Both the position numbers and the translations under genes were made by a program. Under the pieces are notes generated by a model that ran no database searches, had not been told where the DNA came from, and saw only the letters and a program-made list of their open reading frames with translations. 6,565 nucleotides of DNA from contig VGML01000118.1 of assembly GCA_016866415.1 (NCBI GenBank), positions 1-6,565 on the forward strand, read 5' to 3'. Positions 6,219 through 6,565 of the stretch are shown one piece after another (within the stretch, counting starts at the first letter, position 1; each line of letters begins with the position of its first letter). The stretch comes from Bacteroidota bacterium. GTDB lineage: Bacteria; Bacteroidota; Bacteroidia; Flavobacteriales_D; Crocinitomicaceae.

Positions 6219-6565
6219 ATGAAAATTGGAGTTTTACTTTCCGGATGTGGCGTTTATGATGGATCTGAAATTCAAGAATCCGTTTTGACACTTCTGGCAA
6301 TTTCGGAGGCAGGTCATGAATATGTGTGCATTTCAATTGATGACAATCAACACCATGTAATTAATCATAGTACAGGAGAAGAAATGACCGAATCACGCAA
6401 TATGCTGGTGGAATCCGCTCGAATTGCTCGTGGGGCAATAACTGAAATATCAAAAATTTCACCTGCCGACATTGATGCTTTGGTCATTCCTGGCGGATTT
6501 GGAAATGCAAAAACCTTGACTTCATGGGCTTTCGATGGGCCAAATGGAACGATTAGGGCAGATAT
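6219..6565 (+). CDS. elbB: ElbB/ES1-type DJ-1/PfpI family glyoxalase, 3' partial
   Basis: The first 115 residues of a gene cut by the window end. The N-terminus MKIGVLLSGCGVYDGSEIQE, then LTLLAISEAGHE, VINHSTGEEMTESRN, ESARIARG and DALVIPGGFGNAKTL match E. coli ElbB nearly block by block. ElbB belongs to the class I glutamine-amidotransferase-like/DJ-1 superfamily; the E. coli protein has been reported to have glyoxalase activity and was once tied to isoprenoid synthesis. The nucleophile Cys of the superfamily lies beyond the window, so activity cannot be judged here. The ATG fits the family start exactly. The 30-nt gap after bshA shows no hairpin or promoter, so read-through from bshA is likely. 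Confidence 0.92.
   Translation, partial: MKIGVLLSGCGVYDGSEIQESVLTLLAISEAGHEYVCISIDDNQHHVINHSTGEEMTESRNMLVESARIARGAITEISKISPADIDALVIPGGFGNAKTLTSWAFDGPNGTIRAD

Noticed and set aside
5055..6260. Similar MKIG starts of the bshA and elbB proteins suggesting duplication
   Set aside because: The likeness ends after a few residues; both begin with the first beta strand of unrelated Rossmann-like folds.

Overview
The window is an AT-rich piece of a Bacteroidota chromosome, most likely class Flavobacteriia. The lineage call rests on four things: a large PKD/Ig-like surface protein ending in a gliding-motility/type IX secretion C-terminal (CHU_C) domain; starts without clear Shine-Dalgarno sequences; TAnnTTTG-type promoter boxes; and a bshA gene, which Firmicutes and many Bacteroidota share. 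A family-level call (for example Crocinitomicaceae or Cryomorphaceae) would be a guess. Genes are packed almost end to end, and no stretch over 300 bases lacks a gene.

Left block, + strand, 1-3302: the 3' part of a modular extracellular adhesin-like protein (5' end outside the window), then after 3 nt a complete M42-family zinc aminopeptidase. Middle block, - strand, 3310-4395: folD (one-carbon folate metabolism) followed with no spacer by a small S4-type RNA-binding protein in the same reading frame. The left and middle blocks converge with only 7 nt between their stop codons, and one hairpin covers both stops. Right block, + strand, 4461-6565: a small secreted, probably outer-membrane beta-barrel protein, bshA (first step of bacillithiol synthesis) and the 5' part of elbB (DJ-1/PfpI superfamily glyoxalase). 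Short gaps of 9 and 30 nt suggest one transcription unit. A 65-bp divergent intergenic region at 4396-4460 carries two outward-facing TATCTTTG boxes within a perfect 10-bp inverted repeat.

The housekeeping genes (M42 peptidase, folD, S4 protein, bshA, elbB) look intact and ordinary. bshA and elbB could both relate to thiol or aldehyde stress, but that link is inference. I see no mobile element, CRISPR array, RNA gene or defence system, and no evidence for a wholly new multi-gene system. The points most worth a second look are the two-faced hairpin at 3292-3320, which gives both converging genes the same Leu-Lys-stop ending; the in-frame TAA-GTG junction between folD and the S4 gene; the regular PKD/Ig-like dyad repeat with one cysteine pair per module; and the unexplained barrel protein upstream of bshA.
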